From Thuidium tamariscinum (lineage: Eukaryota > Streptophyta > Bryopsida > Hypnales > Thuidiaceae), in assembly GCA_947034885.2 (NCBI GenBank), contig OZ019759.1, forward strand, positions 11,720,501 to 11,784,500: a stretch of 64,000 bases of DNA, written 5' to 3'. Under the pieces are notes generated by a model. That model did no database searches and had not been told where the DNA came from. It worked only from the letters and a program-made list of their open reading frames with translations. Position 1 is the first letter of the stretch, and each line of letters starts with the position of its first letter. Positions 1 through 12,149 of the stretch are shown here, one piece after another. The translations under genes were made by a program, and so were the position numbers.

Positions 1-707
1 TTATCAAGCACCCTGGAACTCAATGGGACAGGGACATCCTCCGACGTTCCTCCATGATGACACGCAAGGTCTGATCCCTGCTATGAAACAGAGAAATGGC
101 AGCCTAGTCACTATTGGTTTCTCATGATTGACCACTAACGATTCAAAAAACATAAAAAAAACCTTCTGCAGAAAAGAAAAGAGAACGAGAGGAAATTTTG
201 CCATTCAAAAAATAAATTTTACAGCCACATTACACACTTGCATTGGCTGAACTATTATGACTTGATCAGCAACCACAGTTGCTGGCCTTGGGATCTCCAC
301 CTCCAAGATGGCCGCGTCCGTGACTGGAAGTCCACCTAAAGTTGGAGACACTGCTTCCAGGGATTCAACTTCATCTGGAAAAGCTAGATTGTCCTTGTTG
401 ATAGAATGTTCTTGTTCAGATGGCATTGACGAAAACAATTCAACAGATTTGTCTTTTTTAGATGGAGATGGAACAACGTCAAGATCATTGAAGGCATGTG
501 CAACGTCTGCAGTTTTAAGTATTCCAGGAGACATAAAATGTAAGAAAGCCGTGTATTAATATCTCAAAATGAGTTCTATAGTACAAAATTGATTTTCAAA
601 AATCAAAAAGAAGAACTCCATGGTTTGGATCCACTTGGAGATCTGTATAAAACCTCAGAAGCACAAATGCTATCATCCTCTTTGCCTACGTACAGACTAT
701 CATACAA

Positions 708-728
708 CTTAGGTCGAGTCGACCTAAG
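708..728. repeat. Family A palindrome in intron 3 of copy 1
   Basis: A 21-bp interrupted palindrome with perfect 10-bp arms (CTTAGGTCGA, centre G, TCGACCTAAG). It lies about 36 nt inside the intron that follows the exon ending at 766. It is the leftmost copy in the window and the only one with G at the centre on this strand. Confidence 0.97.
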
Positions 729-1882
729 ATGCCAAGAAGCACATGAGAGTATCAGCTGGAGGCACCTGCGGACACATTTGTGGGATCCGAGGAAGGTTGC
801 TCGTCCACTAACTCTACAGCGACTACATCAACCATTTCGCCTTCAATAACCTCTGGGGAGGCTGGTGGTTGTGTTGATGCTGGATTGATGTCCATGCCGG
901 CTGCTTCAGTTTCAACTGCAGGAGGCGGTGGAGGAGTGTCCGGTGCAAGATCTAACGACGAAAGGGGTGGAGCCTCTGTAGCAGGTCCCTCTGAAACTAG
1001 CGATGTACTGAGAAGACCTTGCAATGCCAAATTGGAAGGCTCTGTGCTTGGAAGACTAAGCCCAAGGTCACTCATTGACCCGAATCCTGAACCTTGAATT
1101 GTCATTGGGCTACTACCTGCAGTGGGAAAAGTCCAAGATATAAGCCGAACACCTATCAAGTGGTTTACGACCACTTGTTGGAAGATCTTGGTCTGCGCAT
1201 CATTGTTAATCATAAAGGTCTTGATCTTGTCGAGCTGCTCGCTAGTTTGCACATGCAATGCTAGATTTTGAGCTCAATCCTTCTTCCTACTCTCCTTGAT
1301 CCTCAACAATTGGGTCTAGAGATCCGCTTCATCCTCATCGTCGTCGTCCCTTCTTCTCTTCTTCTGGGCTGCCCTAGGAACTGGTGTTGCAGCAACGGAC
1401 ATTTCCAGGGGTTGCCCTGAAGACGTAGATGAACCCCTGACACTCTGCGAGAGGTTCATCGGAGGTGTGTAGTGTTCTTCGTTCAACAGAGTTGGATCAA
1501 TGCCACGTGACTCTTTGTCCAAGATTTCGTCGTCACTGGACAACTCCTCCACCTTTGTCACTACTTTCTTGGACCTCGATGAAGGTGTCTTCGGCAGGTC
1601 CCAGGCGTACTTCTTCCGCCTTGAGGATGAGGGCATTGATCCTTTCAAAGGCTTGCGCGGATGGAATTCTTCGTCCACAAAATGTCCTTTCAAGAGGAAG
1701 TCATTCTTGTCGAGTGATTTGCCAAGCTCGACGATGTTAGTCCAGTCCTCCAACTCCTCAGATGCACCAACGGCGAAGACATTGTGGTTCGTCATCTGTA
1801 AGATGATACGCCAACAAATGTAATTAGAAAAATGAAAAGATAAGAACTCAAAGAAAGTAGAGCTGTAAAAATAGTGAGACAT

Positions 1883-1961
1883 CTTAGGTCGACTCGACCT
1901 AAGTTGAGTACCCTAGCAGTCACAAATGGTAGTCGATCAGATAAGGTCGACTCGACCTAAA
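1883..1961. repeat. Pair of family A palindromes at the two ends of intron 2 of copy 1
   Basis: Two copies, 1883-1903 (perfect 10-bp arms, centre C) and 1941-1961 (left arm ATAAGGTCGA, right arm perfect). Together they occupy most of the ~175-nt gap between the exons ending near 1970 and beginning at 1795. The 1961 end is only about 8-10 nt from the degenerate donor. Confidence 0.97.
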
Positions 1962-3363
1962 TAGTTCTTATCCTGAGGGCACATGTAAGCTTGGAGCCGG
2001 TGAACAGTGTTAAAACATGCCTTGACCCTAGGGCAAATTTCCTCACTATTTCGAGGTAAAATTCCATCCGTTGCTTCGTGTTATGAATCCGGTACGACGT
2101 CTCATTATACAGTCTTGGCTTGTTGAAAACGTCGGTGTCGGGGGCCCGATACGCTGGCCGTGGCAACATCCAGTCAATCCTCGATTTATCCTGGAGGAAC
2201 ATGAGGTAGACTTTCTCAAGAGCCTTGCTGTTACTTGTTGAATAGTCTCCCATCCTCTCATTCTTCGCAGGATAGTAGTCAGAGTACTCGATGTGATACT
2301 CCTTCAACGTGACGTTCTGGGTTATGAAGCTCACAACCTATGTCTGCTCGATGAAATTGCCACAAATGAAGAGCCAACTTGGAATATCCTCCAAGCTTGG
2401 TTTCTTCATCTCCTGAAACGACTTCATAACAGAGGCAAAGTATGGCTCTAATGGCGTGCACTTGCCCTTGTTCAAGACTATTGGAGTGTACCGAAAGTCT
2501 ATCACCCCAAACTTCATGTTCTCAAGAGTATTCGGTCGTCATGCTCCGACGGGCCAGTCATAGTGCTTGTCCTCAGAAGTGTTATACACTCTATAGTACG
2601 CGGTTGACTGAGGTTTTACAAAATTGCTCCTCCGCTCCAGGAAGACCTTGAAGAACTCTGCTGCATAGGGTGACAAGTCCGCTGTTGTTTTGTTCTTCAC
2701 CTTCGTCTGCTTCGCGTCCTTCCAGAAATCATCACCTGGCTGCTCGAGCAGCACAGCCATGGTCGCGCTCGTAATGCTACGGCTGCTCTTGAATTCCCTC
2801 CATTTCAAGGGATTCAACTCATTGAACGCATTGAGCAGACCAAGCGAAGGGTTGATGATGTGCAGCTCCCTCTTCACCAGGTACTTCCTCTTCCGATGCT
2901 CGACCCAGTCTTTCGATGTATAGCAACACTCTAGTACCGACCCGATCATCTTCACAGTGACCTTCGGGTATAATTTATTCTGCCTCTTTGGGTTGATGTG
3001 CAGAATGTGCTGGGCGAGCTTTTTTAAGTCGTCATAGGAGAGATTTCCTAGCCACTTAAAAAACTCATGAGTGAGGTTCCCACTCTCGGACTTCCACCCC
3101 GATTTCTCATTGAATTTCATCAGAGTGTCGGGGTCTAAGAGCTCCCCGTGCGCCGCGCTGGAAATCACCTCACTCCAAAGTTTGAAGACATCATCAGGGG
3201 CTGTGATGATTTTTAACTCGTTCGTAATTTTGAGGTTCTCTTCACCACTTTTCTCCCGTGACGATTTTTGAGATTTGACGACGTCAAGCATCGCGAAACG
3301 GATGTTCATCGCCTTGGTAAATTCCTGCACACAATGGTTGCAAGTTCTATGAGTATGAGAACA

Positions 3364-3449
3364 TTTAGGTCGAACCAACCTAAACAGACATGTTTACGAT
3401 ATTATACTTAAAATGAAAATAGAGTCAATTTAGGTCGACGCGATCTAAA
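3364..3449. repeat. Pair of family A palindromes at the two ends of intron 1 of copy 1
   Basis: Copies at 3364-3384 (TTTAGGTCGA, A, CCAACCTAAA) and 3429-3449 (TTTAGGTCGA, C, GCGATCTAAA). The intron runs 3458-3325 with good splice sites (AAG|GTAACC and GTGCAG|GAATTT). One palindrome sits about 8 nt from the donor and the other about 40 nt from the acceptor, so the intron is bracketed by the repeat. Confidence 0.95.
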
Positions 3450-4929
3450 TGTGGTTACCTTAAATTTCTTTGCATTCTTCTTGGCCTCAATATTGCACCT
3501 TGCAATAGACAATGTCCCCACTGGAGCAGCATCCTTTGGGTTTTTTGGGCTTCCCATATTCACCCAGCAAGTTCTGGCACCCAAAATATTTGTTGACCAA
3601 GAGGGCTTCAACGCAACAAAATGATTCACACGGTTGTAGTACGCCGAAATGGTCCTAAGTATTGCATTTTTATTGGACCACACAATGTAGCAATCCCACT
3701 CGCGGAAATGCTTGAGGATGCTCTCATCGACCTGCTTCTCTACCATCATCTTGCTAGCCAAAACACTGTGCTGACCGTTCACAATGTAGAATTCACCTCG
3801 GCTAAGTCGTTCCCAGTCTTCCTCTGTAGGCTTAGTTGCCTCACCTTTAGGCATCACGCAAAGAGTCTGCTTTGCGGTCTTGTCCGGCATGTGCATGAGG
3901 AAGTGAACCATGTCCTCGACGAGCCTGTCCTCATGGCTGCAAATATTAACATCAGTCGGTGCGGAAATGAGCTTGTCAATTGAAATTTTCTTCTTCACCT
4001 CGATGTCAAAGACATATGCATCACTGCAATTCGCCCAGTAATTCTTGTAGGCCTCGGTTGACTGTTGATAGTCAACTTTTTTCTTTGGATCGTGTGCGGC
4101 TGGGACCTGAGTTACAGTCGACACAAAACTGAGGTCTGGCTTTAGGGGACCAACCTCGCCTTTCTCAGGAGTCTCTCTTGCTGAAGAAGAGGCAAGGTTG
4201 CTCCTTTGTGCTGTTGTAGGTGGTGTCCCCCCTGGCTTCGACCTTCTGGTCCCTCGACTCTGCTGGGTCCGGGGAGTCCCCTGCAAACTCTGCCCTTCAA
4301 CATGACTTGGCGAATCGTGGGACACCGATCGTCTAGCATTCTATGTTTTTTTAAGGTCCAATTTCCCTTTTAGGACCACGAAGTCTACGAATAGCTGCCG
4401 CAGCCTGTTGCACAAATTCTTCCCTGTTACCTGCGATCCTTTCTTGGTCCTCCAGTAGCCACTGTCTACCTTCTTCTCCAGCTCTGGAATCTCACCAATG
4501 TACTCAGTATCCTCCAGAATTTCAATGAAATGGGTTATGTAGAATGGGATCTTCAGGGAGTCAGTCACGAGAGTGAAATGGTACTGTTCTTCGGCTTTCT
4601 TGCCGATGATTGTTGTAACACAATGAATTTTAATCATAGTACCAAGGTCTGGAGAAACCATTTTAATTTTCTCCTCGTACGATACTGGATGAAAAATGTT
4701 CTGGTCTTTGTACTTTCTGCAGAAACAGTACATGTGTGTCATGGGAATCATTTTCAAACTCCAGCATTTGACGATGCTTCGGTCGATGAGTTCCCAATAC
4801 TCGCCTTCGTTGTTGAAGTCATCACCGTCTTCATCATCTCCGATAATGTCAACTCTCTTGAAGAATTGTTCAAGTTTTGGAACGTACTCTTCCATGCTGC
4901 AAAAGAAGACAATGGAAGTGAGTTGTCTA

Positions 4930-5385
4930 GTTAGGTCGACTCGACCTAATTCAGTAGACCTTATCTGAGTCTGTATTTCACATACTTTTTCTCTCTAAGA
5001 CATCTTAGTTAATAGTATATGACATTGGTTTAGGTCGACTTGACCTAACTGGCTTCAACTTAATTTTCTTTTTGCCTTAGGATTGGTGTTTTCGAGGGAG
5101 CTTAGTAGTGATCGTATTTTTAGACATTCTCTTAATAAGTACCCAGCATCTATTGGTGATTTGGAATTGGCTTCTCTGATATATGCAATGCTGAATCATT
5201 TAGGTCGAATCAACCTAAATGAGCCTTCTCTGATTATTATTCGTTAATTCATTGAATAATTTATTTCGAATTTCTTGTCTATTCATCTGCAATTTCAAGT
5301 CTATTTGATTAGGTCGACTCAACCTAAACGACCTAGTATACTGCTACATTTCCAGACTTTGCTTTTCGATGATAATCGACCTAAA
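4930..5385. repeat. Family A palindromes upstream of copy 1 (four full, one half)
   Basis: Copies at 4930-4950, 5029-5049, 5199-5219 and 5308-5328, plus a half site TCGACCTAAA at 5376-5385. Consensus arms are TTTAGGTCGA and TCGACCTAAA around one odd base. Substitutions fall mostly in the right arm (TTGACC, TCAACC). They lie in the probable upstream intron or promoter region of the minus-strand gene beginning at 4897. Confidence 0.95.
5082..5196 (+). other. Possible short coding segment between palindromes
   Basis: A plus-strand frame without stops reads through this stretch and contains ELSSDRIFRHSLNKYPA. It follows a fair acceptor (TTTTGCCTTAG) and lies between palindromes at 5029 and 5199. 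It is too short to identify and may be chance or a remnant exon of another element. Confidence 0.2.
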
Positions 5386-5507
5386 GTGACATCGAGCTAA
5401 ATTGCTATGACTAAAAATTCTCGGCTGCTCCAATTACATAAGGCAACTTCTGTTTTAGTTGAAGGAATTACCTGATCCCAAAAGAAGACCGCCCACAAAT
5501 TCTACAG

Positions 5508-5663
5508 ATTCTATGTTGATAGTCTAGTGTTTTTATGTTAATATTGATATTACATTGAACATTTTTGTTGACATAAATTTTTTGAATTGTCAATGTTGAC
5601 ATCACCTAAAATCCGTCATAAAAAATTAGGGTTCATCACCCAAAATACAGGTTTCTTATAGTG
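5508..5663. mobile_element. Truncated CACTA-type MITE (right half)
   Basis: Closely matches the right half of the complete MITE at 60692-60961, including the terminus GGTTTCTTATAGTG and the inner stretch reading GACATCACCTAAAATCCGTC. The left half is missing, so no target duplication can be checked. Confidence 0.85.
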
Positions 5664-5689
5664 ATCACAGACCAAAACTTGCATCACAA

Positions 5690-6490
5690 AACCCTAAACC
5701 CTAACACACAAAAGCCACTCAGCAGTACAGAATGAATGTAACTATAAACTAACAAAAACCTGAAGTCCTCCACCATCAACGATTTTGTAAGCTTTCTAGA
5801 AGCAATTCACATTTGTATCTACTTCCATTAGATAAAGCAGACTAATTAAACACAACTAGTTTTCTTTAGTTTAATGTTGTATCTGTGAGATCTAACAGCT
5901 ACCTAAACACAACAGTATGAGGTTACAACAGCCAGATTTGAGCACACCCAAATCCTAAACCCACACCAACCGTAATTGCTATACATTAATCAAAATGCAT
6001 CAAAACAAAAAACTTCAAAACTCAGAGTTTGGAAAGAAGGGGGAGATCACATACCACTAGCTTCAGCGGCAACGGAGGCTGCGACGTCGACGCTCCGCAC
6101 AGACTGGGGCCTTCGCTGATTCCTTTCACTCCCCAACTCAAAACTTCAAGAGCAAATGCAAAACCCACAAACCCAACAATTTGAAGTACGAATCCCAGAG
6201 GCGCGAAGAGCAAACTACAAATCCCACAACACGCGATAACAAACAAGCTTGAACGCGCTACTCTCACATGCATGTAGGGCTGCAGATTGTTTCCCATCTG
6301 CGAGCGCCCTCCAAGACACGCCCAGACCTGCCTCCACCTCCCGAGACCCGCCCCCACCTCCCGATACTCGCCCTCTACCTCCGAATACCCACTATTGACT
6401 TGCCAATACCCGGGCTCAAACGACCTCCCAATACCCTCAATCTCTGTGTATTAGCCCCCCCCCCCCTCTCTCCAAAAAATTGGAGGCCGT
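5690..6490. other. GC-richer island with C-rich minisatellite, no firm gene
   Basis: This stretch stands out from its AT-rich surroundings. It holds degenerate repeats of a CCTCC/CCCG-type unit at about 6300-6420 and a run of C at about 6454-6466. A minus-strand open frame (6022-6357) with a hydrophobic middle ends near a donor-like GTATGTG at about 6050, so a first exon is conceivable. I recognise no domain. The rest, including two short AAACCCTA motifs near 5690, is unremarkable. Confidence 0.3.
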
Positions 6491-6933
6491 TGATTTCTTT
6501 CAGCTTTTAATTCCTCCCGAACAATTGGAAGCCATTGATCTTTTATTTTTTTAGTTCCTTCCCTTGCAAAAGTGTAGTGTCAAATCCTACATTCAAAGGT
6601 GGGCCCACATACTAGATTCATCACAAGGGAGAACATTGAAAGTTTTATTTTTTTAATTTTTTTTATCTTTCAAATTTTGAATTGATATTCGTAATCAAAG
6701 ACATCAAATTAGCGAAGAAGCGTCACAACAAACACAAATAACTATCACATATATGAACCTCAAAATTAATCCCTTTCAATCCTTGGTAAAACACGATTTA
6801 TCCTACTAAGACCACCTACGACTATAGGAATGAAATTGTGCTTTCCAAAATGCCTCATTCATCTCATGAAAAATGAAAAGCCATTGACCATCACCAAATT
6901 TGATTTAAGTTGTTCAAATACAAAAACAACTAC

Positions 6934-7450
6934 AAATATTGTACCTCATATAAATGTGTAAAATAATTTGAATAGATAAATTTAAATGCTAATATAGATA
7001 TACAAATATAAATATGAGATATGGATTACAAATATGTGATACAAATACAGAATATGGAATATGAGATAAATTGTCCTAAATTCGTTTTCAAATTAATTGG
7101 ATTCTGAAAATTACAAAAAAACAGAAACGCGAAAGGGTAAGCATGTAAAATTTTGTATTTCAAACATCAAACTAGAAATTGAAATTAATTGTACAAGTAT
7201 TGTACCTCATATAAACGTGTAAGATAATTCGAATAGATAAAATTAAATGCTAATATGGATATACAAATATAAATATGGAATTACATGGATTACAAATACG
7301 TGATACAAATACAAAATATGGGATATGAATGAATTGTCCTAAATTGATTGTCAAAGCAATTGGATTCTAAAAATTACAAAAAAACGGGAATGCGGGAGGG
7401 TAATGTAAAATTTTGTATTTAAAACCTCAAACTAGAAATTGAAATAAACT
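6934..7450. repeat. Tandem duplication, about 260-bp unit
   Basis: Two diverged copies begin at about 6934 and 7194 with TATTGTACCTCATATAAA. Each continues with the same AT-rich text ending in CCTCAAACTAGAAATTG or a close variant. The surrounding 6500-7950 holds no gene that I can see. Confidence 0.85.
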
Positions 7451-7959
7451 TTTTTTAATTTGATCGACGAAAAAGACACAAAATTGTTACTGAATGCATC
7501 ATGTAGGCGTTGTCATAAGTAACCTAAAATGTACTTCAAAATACTTCATTGAAATTGTCAATCAATTCATGGGAATTAAAAACAATGCATATTTTGTTAA
7601 AATGGTGGTATGCCACAAACTTGGCAATTTCAAGGTTTAGACCATGTGGTCTTCACTGTACACCTCTTCTAGATTTCTAGAATTTGAAGTCTCAAATCTA
7701 TATCAATCCTAGAAATTGAATGGAAAAGTGGTGTAGCAATACCATCATTTTAACGAAATAGCTGTTAAAGTATGGTTCCTTGAAGTAATTATCAGAAAAG
7801 TATGGCCATTATTTTCCATCATGTACCATGAAAGATTGAGGAACTTCATAGCCTAAGGTAGAAGTCATTTGAGTGCTTTGCAATAAAATAAAGTATAGAG
7901 AATCCTATTTTATAATGAAATCATTCATCCCTCATGAACCTCTGCAATTTCGTGCATTT

Positions 7960-9770
7960 TCTTTTTGATGGCCTATTAAATTGAAAATCAACATGAAGGA
8001 TGGACCCAAAAAAATATGGAGAAGTTAGAATGTCATACAACATTCACAGTCTATGACAAATTCCCATTCCAAACTTAAAATTGTCTACTTTTTGTTGAAT
8101 TTCAAAAAATAGACTACCCTGCCATTTTTTGCGTTAATTTCCGTATGGCCTATAGAATTGGAAATCAATATGAATGGAGAATAAAAAAATTATGAAGAAG
8201 TTGAAATTTCATAGAGCATTCATATTCTATGAAAAATTTTCATTCCTAACTTAAAATTGTCTACCTTTTGTTGGATTTGGAAAAAACAACTACCCTGCCC
8301 TTTTTTGGGTTTTTCTCTAAAATGGCTTAAACACTTGAAAATCAATATGAAGGGGGGACAAAAAAAACATGGGGAACTTGAAATATTATAGAACATTCAT
8401 GTTCTATGACAAATTTTCATTTTAAATTATAAACCCTAAACCATTTGTTGGATTTGGAAAAAAAGAACTACCTTGCCATTTTTTTTTATTTTTTTTTAAA
8501 ATGGCTTAAAGAGTTGAAAATCAACATGAAGAGGGGACAAAAAGAATATGGGGAAGTTGGAATGTCATATAAAATAAATGTTCTATTATCAATTTCCATT
8601 CCTAACATGAAATTGTCTATCTTTTTTTTGGATTGCCAAAAAAAAACTACCTTGCCATTTTCTAGTTTTTTTTTTTAACGTGCCTTAAAGAGTTCAAAAT
8701 CAACGTGAAGGGGGGACAAAAAAAAATATGGGGAAGTTGGAATGTCATAGAACATTCATTTTCTATAACAAATTCCCATTCCAAACTTCAAATTGTCTAC
8801 CTTTTGTTGAATTTCAAAAAATGGACTACCCTTCTATTTTTTGGATTTTTCCTAAATGGTCTAAAGAGTTGGAAATCTACGTAAAGGGGGACAAAAAAAA
8901 ATATGCGGAAGTTGGAATGTTATAGAGCATTCATGTTCTATGACAAATTTCCATTCCGAACTTCAAATTCTCTACCTTTTGTTGGATTTGGAGAAAAGAA
9001 CTACCCGGCCATTTCCTGGTTTTTTTTAAAAATGGCTTAAAGAATTGAAAATGAACATGAAGTTATGACAGAAAAAAATATGGGGAACTTGGAATGTTAT
9101 AGAGCATTCATGTTCTATGACAAATTTCCATTCTTAGCATGAATTTCTCTATTTTTCGTTGAATTTTAAAAAGTAGACTACCTTGCCATTTCTTGGGTTT
9201 ATTTGTAAATGGCTAAAAGAATTGAAAAGCAACGTAAAGGGTGGACAAAAAGAATATGTGAAAGTTGGAAAGTTATAGAACATTCATGTTCTATGACAAA
9301 TTCCCATTCCAAACTTCAAATTGTCTACCTTTTGTTGGATTTGGAGAAAAAGCTACCATGCTAATTTTTGGGTTTTGTTGTAAATGGCCTAAAGAGTTGA
9401 AAATCAACGTAAAGGGGGGTCAAAAAGAAATATACAGTGTAAGTTTGAATGTCAACGAACATTCATGTTTTATGGCAAATTCTCATTATTAATATGAAAT
9501 TGTCTGTTTTTTGTTGAATTTCAAAAAGTAGGGTACCTTGCCTTTTTTTAGGTTAATTTCTGATTGGCCTATTGAATTGTACATCAATGTGAATGGAGAA
9601 TGAAAAGAAGTATGGGGAAGTTGGTTTGTCATAGAACATTCATGTTCTATGACAAATTCCTATGCCAAACTTGAAATTGTCAATAATTCCCATGTCAAAT
9701 TTGAAATTCTGAATTTTTCGTTGAATTTCAAAAATTAGGCTACCTTGTAGTTTTGTTTTGGATTTCTTCT
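7960..9770. repeat. Satellite array 1, about ten units of ~177 bp
   Basis: The phrase CATTCATGTTCTATGACAAA and variants recurs at about 8041, 8217, 8394, 8573, 8752, 8930, 9105, 9281, 9460 and 9637, a spacing of 175-179 bp. Each unit also has GGGGAAGTTGGAATGTCATA, CTACCTTTTGTTGGATTT and CTACCCTGCCATTTTTTGG blocks. Units are diverged and carry small indels. The period is the nucleosomal size usual for plant satellites. Short open frames inside are artefacts of the repeat. Confidence 0.93.
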
Positions 9771-10268
9771 CAGAATTGTAGACAATGAAAAATTTTTAAG
9801 AACAAATTTAAATCTTTTCTACAAAATCTTGTTACAATTCTCATTTAAGCTTTTTCCAAAAATAGATAGAGAACAACAGAAATAAAAAACTGTGATGGAA
9901 AGTAATTGTCACTTAAGAAGTTCTAAAATTTTGTTCATGGTTCTAAACTCATTAGATTCTTTTTAACCCTAAACCCTAGTACATAGGATATGCTAGAAGA
10001 TAAGGAGACTCTAATTGGAAATCTTTCTAAATTTATGAAAATCAAGACCAATAATTAAATAATTACAATCCTAAAATCCTAAACCCTAAATCCATGAAAA
10101 TAGAGACTATAATTTAAAAGTAATTATTTAGTAGTTCTTAAAGACTTTTTGAAATGTAAGGAATCAGAAAATAACCTTTTGAATTATTTATCATCTTTGA
10201 GGGTTTAGAATTTTTTGAGACATTCCGCTATTGGAATACATAGAAACAGAAGAAAAATAAAAACATTA
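9771..10268. other. AT-rich stretch, no gene seen
   Basis: No coding frame with splice support and no repeat I can define. It holds isolated AAACCCTA motifs (two units at most) near 9966 and 10077, too few to be telomeric DNA. Confidence 0.5.
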
Positions 10269-10486
10269 CACTAGAAGAAATCCGTGTTTATTTCAACAAA
10301 ACACGTCAGGTAGATTGTGTTGAAACTGCGTTGCTGAAAACGCGGAAAAAACACAAAAAAACGCATTTTCTGTGTTTTTCAGCGTTTTCAGCGTTATCCT
10401 GCGTTTTCAGCAGCGCAATCTCAACACAATCTACCTAACGTGTTTTGTTGAAATAAACACGGATTTTTAGAGTTTTTCTTTTAGTG
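10269..10486. mobile_element. CACTA-type MITE with TTA target duplication
   Basis: A near-perfect inverted repeat beginning CACTAGAAGAAAT and ending CTTTTAGTG, flanked on both sides by TTA (10266-10268 and 10487-10489). Arms of roughly 100 bp contain CAACAAAACACGT and the AAACGC/GCGTTT core. The CACTA start and 3-bp duplication are diagnostic of En/Spm-type mobilisation. Confidence 0.93.
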
Positions 10487-10489
10487 TTA

Positions 10490-11400
10490 TTAGTTTTAAA
10501 AGTAGTGGCCTTTCAATTGATTTCTTTGGAATGGATGGTTTGGGTTAATAATATGACACAAGCGACATCAATGCTTTTCCTTACAAGAATAATGGTATCA
10601 TCATGCATGCCATCATAAGGTTCTTAATTGTCAATTGTATTCATTACCTCAATCATGACTTACACGCCTTAAATTGTTGTGCCTCATTTTAATATTAAAT
10701 TTTTTTTAATGGCATCAATGATTTAGGGCAAGAGTACCTTTGAGTATGAAACCTTTACTAGTTAATCAAATTTAATCTCCGTTCAAAGTACAATGCCTAA
10801 TTTTTGATTTGAAGTTCATGATGTACGAACTAAGAGGTCATATTGAAGTGCTTGAAAAAGGACTTTGCTGTCTATCTAAAATGAGAACTATTAGACTTGC
10901 AGCTTGTAAATGTTCTTATGTAAGAAGCTTCTTCATAAACAATTTTGAACCTCTTTGAGCTACTTCTTTGAAGAAAATAACAACCTTTCTTAAAATCATT
11001 ATTTGTGGGTCATAGGGAGAAGGCGTGCAATCTCACAAAATCAGTTTCATTAATTGCAAATGTACAATTGCTCTTGTTTTAACCACCAAGAAAACCAAAT
11101 AAATAAATAAACAAATTACAATGTCCATTCTCTATGAAGAATAAGATTTTGTAACCAATTTCAATATAATGTCAACTAATTTATAATCTCTGCCTAATTC
11201 AAAATAAAGAATTGTGTTGCTACTATTCTCTCAAATGAATTTGCATAGAAGTTTAGAAATAATTAGAAACAAAGAATGATGGAGTGAACTCATGTTGAAT
11301 GACTTGTTTAGAATTCTAACATTGGTATTTAATTTCCAAAATAATTCCTATGTAATATACAACCCTTTCTTCCTAGATAATTTCGAAGGCTTGTTAATGT
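10490..11400. other. AT-rich stretch, no gene seen
   Basis: No open frame of useful length, no recognisable domain and no clear repeat. It separates the MITE from the second satellite block. Confidence 0.5.
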
Positions 11401-11419
11401 TTTGAAATTTGCATGCAAG

Positions 11420-12140
11420 AAAGTCAACAACAAAAATATTGAAGTGACAATGCTATGAAACATTCATATTCTATGACAAATGTTGTCTTCATGCAACCAA
11501 ATTGCTTAAGCCGTATTTGATCCAAGAATATGCACTTTTCTGCCACTTTTTGGTAGGAAACCACAAAAGCATGCAAATGTTTTAAAATTGACGTGCATGA
11601 AAGCCAAAAAATAAAATGTGTAAGTTGGAATGCCATTGAACTTTTATTTTCTAAAACCCATTTGAAATTTTTTTGATCTTATTGGTACATTCTCATTTAA
11701 TGCAATACAAAGGGCAGCTCTGCCATTTCTTTAGGAAACCACAAAAGCATGCAAATGTTTTAAAATTCACGTGCATGGAAACCAAGAAATAAAATGTGTA
11801 AGTTGGAATGCCATTGAACGCTCGTGTTCTAAAACCCATTTACATTTTTTTTGATCTTATTGCTCCATTTGCATTTAATGCAACAAAAAGGGTAGCCCTG
11901 CCATTTCTTTAGGAAACCACAAAAGCATGCAAATGTTTTAAAATTCACGTGCATGGAAGCCAAAAACAAAATGGTGTAAGTTGGAATGCCATTGAACGTT
12001 TGTGTTCTATGACCCATTTGGAATTTTATACTTTCTAACTTGTGCCTCATTCCTATTGAATATTTCAAATTGAGTTGCTTTGGCATACTTCTTCGAAATT
12101 GTGATGGCATATAAATATTTTCAAATGTACTTGCATGAAG
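11420..12140. repeat. Satellite array 2, about four diverged units of ~178 bp
   Basis: Anchors at about 11463, 11641, 11820 and 11999 are spaced 178-179 bp. Each unit has GTGTAAGTTGGAATGCCATT, a TTCTAAAACCC-type block, CCTGCCATTTCTTTAGG and ACCACAAAAGCATGCAAATG. The block order and the phrases AAGTTGGAATG and CCTGCCATTT match array 1, so this is a diverged subfamily of the same satellite. Confidence 0.88.
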
Positions 12141-12149
12141 ACAAAAGAA

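Larger units (their letters stand above)
1..4897 (-). pseudogene. ParB-like / DNA methyltransferase-like fusion, copy 1 (broken, runs off the window start)
   Basis: One reading frame runs leftward through exons I place at 4897-3459, 3324 to about 1970, 1795-766, 506-238 and 77 to beyond base 1. Exon 1 has an acidic N-terminal region of no family I recognise, a Ser/Pro/Thr linker, then a ParB-like segment (about 3,950-3,600) with YIVNGQHSVLASKMM where ParB has its G..R box. Exon 2 contains FGVIDFRYTP where a beta-class amino-methyltransferase has motif IV (D/S-P-P-Y/W). It ends with KPRLYNETSY..., a Lys/Gln-rich step and VLTLFTGSKLTCAL, which resembles the AdoMet motif I (DLFAGSGTT) of N4/N6 DNA methylases. 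Exon 3 continues with NHNVFAVGASEELEDW (like v.vE.d...f) and then a basic, acidic and proline-rich tail. ParB-methylase fusions are known from phages and integrative elements. In-frame stops lie at 4343-4341, 2541-2539, 2340-2338, 1318-1316 and 1276-1274. The exon 2/3 donor is damaged (CAG|GATAAG) and the phase does not match exon 3. The true start may lie in an upstream exon, because an acceptor (TTTTGCAG) directly precedes 4897. The fold calls are by eye. Confidence 0.6.

Noticed and set aside
780..1823. Plus-strand frames opposite the left gene
   Set aside because: Shadow frames of the minus-strand exons; no splice sites or domain support.
6022..6357. Membrane protein gene
   Set aside because: Composition follows the GC-rich repeat and there is no family resemblance; kept only as a low-confidence remark.
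8445..9492. Plus-strand open frames of 65-77 codons
   Set aside because: They follow the period of the satellite array and encode low-complexity repeats of the same text.
5690..10090. AAACCCTA motifs near 5690, 9966 and 10077 as telomeric repeats
   Set aside because: Only one or two units each, in AT-rich DNA; expected by chance.
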